Assembly (NCBI RefSeq): GCF_009389715.1
Contig: NC_052394.1
Coordinates: forward strand, 24,365,399 to 24,429,398
Length of the DNA stretch: 64,000 nt
Source: Phoenix dactylifera
Taxonomy: Eukaryota > Streptophyta > Magnoliopsida > Arecales > Arecaceae
Reading direction: 5' to 3'
Shown here piece by piece: positions 59,701 to 64,000 of this stretch (position 1 is its first letter; each line of letters begins with the position of its first letter). A program made the translations under genes and the position numbers. The notes below the pieces were generated by a model. It did no database searches. It was not told the DNA's origin and saw nothing but the letters and a program-made list of their open reading frames with translations.

Positions 59701-62700
59701 TGACAACAGTTTATAAATACTTAAATGAAGTGAACATGTTCAGGCATAACATAAGCTAATAATAATATCAAAGTGAAGTGTTTAAAATTCTTTTTTATAA
59801 AACATTATAACCTAGAGACAAGTAATGTGTCCTATCAAATCTGAGAAACATCTTTCAGTAATTACATAGAAAAATAGAGACATTGTTAACCCATAGAAGA
59901 AGCATGTCTAATAAGCAAACTTGACACACAACTATATAATTTCTGTAGTCTTTTTTTTGGAAGTGATAATTTTTATAGCCATAATATCAAAGTCCCACAG
60001 GTGATAATTTTTTGAAAGTGATAATTTTGAAATTATCATACATGCTTATCAGACAAGAATCCTACAAGTATTAGAAGGCCCACAAAGTGGAAATACATAT
60101 CGAGCAGCAACACCTGAGCAAATTAGAAGAATCAAGGTAACTTAGGACCTATTTGGCATCCCTTTTATTTATTGTTTACTATTTTAAAAATACAAAAACA
60201 AAACATGTTTGGTGCTATTATTTTTATTTTCTATTTTCAAAAATCAGTTTCATTATTTCTAAAAAATAAAACTAAGAAATATTTAATTTCAATATTTTTA
60301 AAAAAAAGAAACTCATATTTTTTGCCACCCCCATCGCCATCGCCGCCTCTACCGCCACCACCATTGTCATCGCCGCCTCTACCACCACAATAATCATCAC
60401 CTCAAGCACCATCACCAACACCATCCCCGCCGCCACCACTGCCTTCACTATATCACCATTATCATTATCGCCGCCTGTATCATAACATCGACACCCCTGC
60501 CACTACCGCTGCCTTCACTATATCACTGTTATCATTATTGCCGCCTCTATCATAACGTCGACACCCCCGCCACCACCATTATAGTTGTCGTCACACCACT
60601 ACCGCCATCATCGCCACGTTCACCATATAGCTGGCACCCCACCACCGCATTCATTTCCACCACCTCCACCCTACAAACCGCCACCATTGTCGTCGCCTGT
60701 GCCACATTGCCTGTGCTCCCACCACCATCGCAGACTTCATCACCACCTCCACTCATGCCACCGTTGCCCCCACCAACAACACCACTAATGTCACCACTAC
60801 TTCTATCACTCCGCCACCATCACCATGTTTATATTTTTTAAGAAAAATAATTGATTATACGAAACATGTTTATATTTTTTTAAAATTTAGAAAAATAAAA
60901 TTTTAATTTTTCAATTTTTGAGTATAGAAAAAAAATGAAAGTGATGTCGAACAGCACCTTAGTGTGTAAAACAAATGTCCAAATTACATGGTCTACAATT
61001 TTCTAATCACAATACAATCATATTCAGATCATAGTCTCTTTTAGCCATTGTATAAGGTGAGCTTACGAGAAAAAGACTGTCATGATGCCAGAAATACAAC
61101 ATAAACAGCAAAATAATGGATACAATACAAGTAACAAAACAAGAGTATATATTATAGGTGCTTTGTACAACTCAGACAATTTCTAGTTAATAGTTCAACT
61201 TAAGAAGTAAAAATCTGCCATGATTCAAATCAAACCTTCTTCATAAAGCTAAAAATTCTTGCCTGACTTTACACATACTACACGATCCAGAAGTTGTCTT
61301 GAGCTGATCAGATGAGCTTCTGGGTCAAGGAGCCTCCACATCTCCAGAGCATAGTCTCTTTCAGCCATTGTACACACATAAACTTCAAATCGTTTGCGCC
61401 CTTTTGCAGTTAAATAGCTCCTCAAATCCTCCCAAGCAGGTCGTAGCCTCACAAACACACTAGTATCACGGATCTGAGAAAAAAAGATGATTTTATCACT
61501 GAATGACAGCAAAACATATACTATCCTTCAAAAAATGGTGAGATCATCTGTCTTTGACAAATCTAAAAGGTTGCACATTGGTTGGAAACAGCTTCAGTAG
61601 AAAAGCAACACTAAATTCTTGGTGAGCTCTAGTGAGCAGCAAATATTTCCAACTTTTGTTTGTCACGATTCTTAGAGATTGCCTGCAGAACATATATTCC
61701 TGGCACAGCTTCTTTTTTTCCATCTCAGACAGATTTGAACGAGAACATACACATACTAACAGCATTAGTGAACTTTTTATTGTGATCAGCAAGAGCAGAA
61801 TCACTGAGACTGAATAAAGCATAAACTTCATATATACATGTGTAGAAAACAAATAAAAAAATAAGAAAAAGCGTCAGTAGTTTGAAATCAACCTCTGGAT
61901 TGATCCGAGTCAAAACAATGTTCCTTTCTTGCAACCTAATGACAGGCCGAACGATGCGCTCCTGGCCACCAGGTAGTCCTGGAACCTCCTCATTCTGAAC
62001 GCCAACCATCTTCCCGTTGTCGGAAACAGCATCGTTCTCTATGTACTGCTTCAACAGATCCTTATCCTCGATGTACCGCTTGAGCTCTGCGGACATTCCC
62101 GAAAACCTAGCACGATCATCCTCGACATCGATCCTGCGGGACAAGGCCTCGATTCTGTCCTCGAATGACTTCATCGTGTTGGCAACGATGAGCGTCTCAT
62201 CAAGATCGAACACGATCGCAAGGCACCGCAGATTGAGCATACCCAGGCACGATGCGTACAGACCAGCCTGCACAGCGCAGCACCAGAAGCAAGGGACCTT
62301 TTGCACCTGGCTCGGCATGGCCACGAGATGCAATTCTTCCTTTCCGACGACTACCACGGCAGTCTGCAGGGAGTAAAGCAAAGCATTGAGAGCAAGGGAG
62401 AAGGTAAGAAAGATAGGATGACAGAAAACGAAGCACGGGGCACAGAGGAAGGAGGACCTTATGCTCTTGGAAACAGGAGAGATAGAGCCGGCGTAGGAGG
62501 GATTGTTCGGTCGCGGACTTGGCCTGGACCTTGCAGCGGACGGAGAAAGGGGAGATGGTCTGTAGGATGGAGAGGGGAGGGCACCTCTCGCTGGGAGGAG
62601 AGAGGTGGCTGATGCGTATCTCGTTGCTGGGGAAGGGGAAGGCGTGGTTGTTGGTGGGGAATACCTCGGCTTCTCCGAGGCACACTTCTCCATGGTAGAC

Positions 62701-62727
62701 CGTGGAGTTGATCCCTGACCGACTCAT
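50796..62727 (-). CDS. CPL2: RNA polymerase II CTD phosphatase-like 2 (CPL2-type), two dsRNA-binding domains
   Basis: A nuclear Ser phosphatase of the FCP1/CPL family acting on the RNA polymerase II CTD. Fifteen exons: 62727-62458, 62363-61893, 61473-61263, 59648-59491, 59394-59323, 59224-59119, 59034-58945, 58346-58283, 55840-55704, 55623-55570, 54915-54819, 52481-52258, 52161-52081, 51882-51817 and 50870-50796. Exon 2 holds the DxDxT catalytic motif ([12 protein letters not shown], about residue 143). Exons 3-4 hold [18 protein letters not shown] and [12 protein letters not shown]. dsRBD1 ([14 protein letters not shown] ... [18 protein letters not shown]) and dsRBD2 ([29 protein letters not shown]) follow. 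The start and exon 1 ([17 protein letters not shown]) resemble CPL2 more than CPL1. Corrected length is 724 residues. Two oddities: intron 3 uses a GC donor, and exon 5 has one extra T (T7, 59326-59332) that breaks the frame before EFDENLL. Exon 8 and the exon 9 acceptor are less certain. The stop may be bypassed by an alternative AG/GTAAT donor. Confidence 0.92.
60145..60958. mobile_element. PIF/Harbinger-like MITE carrying a CCACC-rich minisatellite (CPL2 intron 3)
   Basis: The left end GGACCTATTTGGCATC is matched by the inverted right end GGTGCTGTTCGACATC, about 15 of 21 positions over the terminal bases. TTA flanks both ends (60142-60144 and 60959-60961), the target site typical of Tourist/PIF-Harbinger elements. 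The AT-rich arms enclose a very different core of CCACC/CCGCC repeats (about 60325-60830). No transposase is encoded. Confidence 0.55.
60325..60830. repeat. CCN-rich minisatellite with a 70-bp tandem duplication
   Basis: Trinucleotide-like CCACCA/CCGCCT repeats contain two copies of a 70-bp unit beginning GCCTTCACTATATCA at 60441 and 60511. Open frames here are compositional. Confidence 0.8.
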
Positions 62728-64000
62728 CGGTAGGGATTGGAGATTCGATCCAGAGGGTAAGAGATTGGGAAAATTTAGCAGTGTGGCGTATATGCAAGGA
62801 GAAGAAGAGGATGGTCGAGGCTTGACGAGTAGAGAAATTAGGGCTTCCGGACGAAGGCTTCGGAGAACTCGGGGGGGTGAGAGCGCAAGAATGCCGTTGA
62901 GAAATCGCCGCGCCTGCGGATGTCTTAGGGTTTGGAAAGGTACCAAGAATGCCGTCGCGGTTCTATCCCACCCCACACTTCCCCTCCCTCTCTCTCTCTC
63001 GACTCCGTGCACTGCGTGGCTCGGTGAGAAGGAATAGACGCCCCCCTCCCGCAAAGGGCCTCAGGCGCTACAAAGTAGCCAAAAGGGGGTGCCTTATATA
63101 GACAGAAGAGGGGTGCTTGACAATTACAGACTCGACCTTCTGCAATATTACGAAACTACAACCCGGACCGAACCCGGACGCGCACAGGATTTTCGGCGCG
63201 GACAAAGATCCGTGCCTGCGCGAGTGCTGCGTGTCCCGTTGGGCTGGGTGCGGCCAAATCAAACGGACCGCTGAGCCCAGCCTCGACTCGACCCATCAAT
63301 CTTTCAGGAGACGACGGTGAACCCAGCCAGGCGCCCCTAGATGGTGTGGAAAAACGGTGGCAAGATTGTACCATCAGCCAATCTCTCCATGAATTGCCCC
63401 AGTTAATTTGCGCCATGTGGCAGGTAAGAAGCTAGGGAGAAGGTAAAAATACTGCTGTTGCTGCTAGAGCCCGAACCGAAGTATTGGGGTCACAAGTGTA
63501 CCGAAGTGAATTAGCGAGGTTGGGTGCCCTCCAAGCTAAAATGTTGGGCTGACGGATGGAGCACTGATGACAACTTTAATTGAACTCGAGTTGAGGCTCA
63601 TTTGGTGATCCCAAACAGACCTAAAGTCATAAAAGAATGTCTTTTTGCCGGAGTTTGTCCGACGAGAGGCCCTTCGATATTCAAGTTAGTCGGATTCTAT
63701 GAAAACAATAGAAGAGAGAGAGGCAACAGAGTTTCCGAAAAGGTAGAGTAGAGAGAAGAACTTACCGGAGGATCCTCTGGTCCTCTCTTTATATAAGATG
63801 GGGTCAGTGTCTGTTATCCAGACTAAGGGAACATGCAATAACTGTTAGATAATGGCTCCCACATTACGTACATGGTAACTGTTGCTGGTGGTCCAAACCG
63901 AGAACGATTGACACGACGGTGTGAACGGGGTTCCGCCTGAGTTGTCTTGGTTGGTGCTGGTTGCGCCCCACCTTCCGCCAAGGAACCTGCAAACAAGCCT
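62728..64000. other. CPL2 5' region and repeat-like right flank
   Basis: 62728 to about 63060 is probably the CPL2 5' untranslated region and core promoter. It is GC-rich, with a CT run at 62987-63000 (GA on the sense strand). From about 63600 the sequence is LTR-like in character, with GAGAG tracts, a TATATAAG box at about 63790 and GC-rich blocks. I cannot find termini or a protein domain, so that label is tentative. Confidence 0.4.

Noticed and set aside
60585-60788. His/Pro-rich frame in the CCACC repeat
   Set aside because: Triplet-repeat artefact inside the CPL2 intron element.
62301-63037. Several long frames antisense or out of frame to CPL2 exons 1-2
   Set aside because: They are shadows. 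Only the frame with [17 protein letters not shown] and [11 protein letters not shown] fits the family and splices in phase.

Overview
The window is nuclear DNA of a flowering plant, most likely a monocot. The evidence is short exons in AT-rich introns with GT-AG splice sites, plastid-targeted proteins, a plant FG nucleoporin, a plant CTD phosphatase with dsRNA-binding domains, and plant CACTA, LINE, SINE and MITE debris. A palm is my best guess from the general look of the repeats, but the sequence alone does not prove it.

Layout: (1) 1-4521, minus strand, the 5' part of a NUP62-type nucleoporin that runs off the left edge. (2) 4522-8900, intergenic. (3) 8901-15691, plus strand, a five-exon WIYLD-domain gene whose C-terminus is a tandem repeat; its large third intron carries a tRNA-derived SINE. 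(4) 17827-19021, minus strand, a broken 3' fragment of an anthranilate synthase alpha gene. (5) about 19660-24450, plus strand, a Transposase_24 gene with an intact seven-exon reading frame, a GC-rich non-coding leader, and a CACTA-type right end with palindromic subterminal repeats. (6) 24729-25255, minus strand, a LINE RNase H remnant. (7) 27413-35017, minus strand, the plastid site-2 protease EGY2. (8) 35416-36073, plus strand, a plastid ribosomal protein (PSRP4/bTHX type) divergent from EGY2. (9) 38456-38914, plus strand, a small PH-domain protein. (10) 38915-50795, gene-poor. (11) 50796-62727, minus strand, a CPL2-like RNA polymerase II CTD phosphatase with two dsRNA-binding domains. (12) 62728-64000, its promoter side and repeat-like DNA.

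The genes do not form one pathway. The closest functional link is the head-to-head pair EGY2 and PSRP4. Both products are plastid-targeted, and the pair shares a promoter of about 0.4 kb rich in site II (TGGGCC/TGGGCT) elements.

Three coding regions (EGY2, CPL2 and the anthranilate synthase remnant) each carry one single-base indel inside a homopolymer. The splicing and conserved frames are otherwise consistent. This pattern suggests homopolymer errors in the assembly at least as strongly as real gene decay.

The least expected structure I see is the C-terminal repeat of the WIYLD protein. It alternates a hydrophobic SIM-like patch with a SUMO-consensus lysine, behind a domain known in other proteins to bind ubiquitin. 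No complete new multi-gene system is evident.
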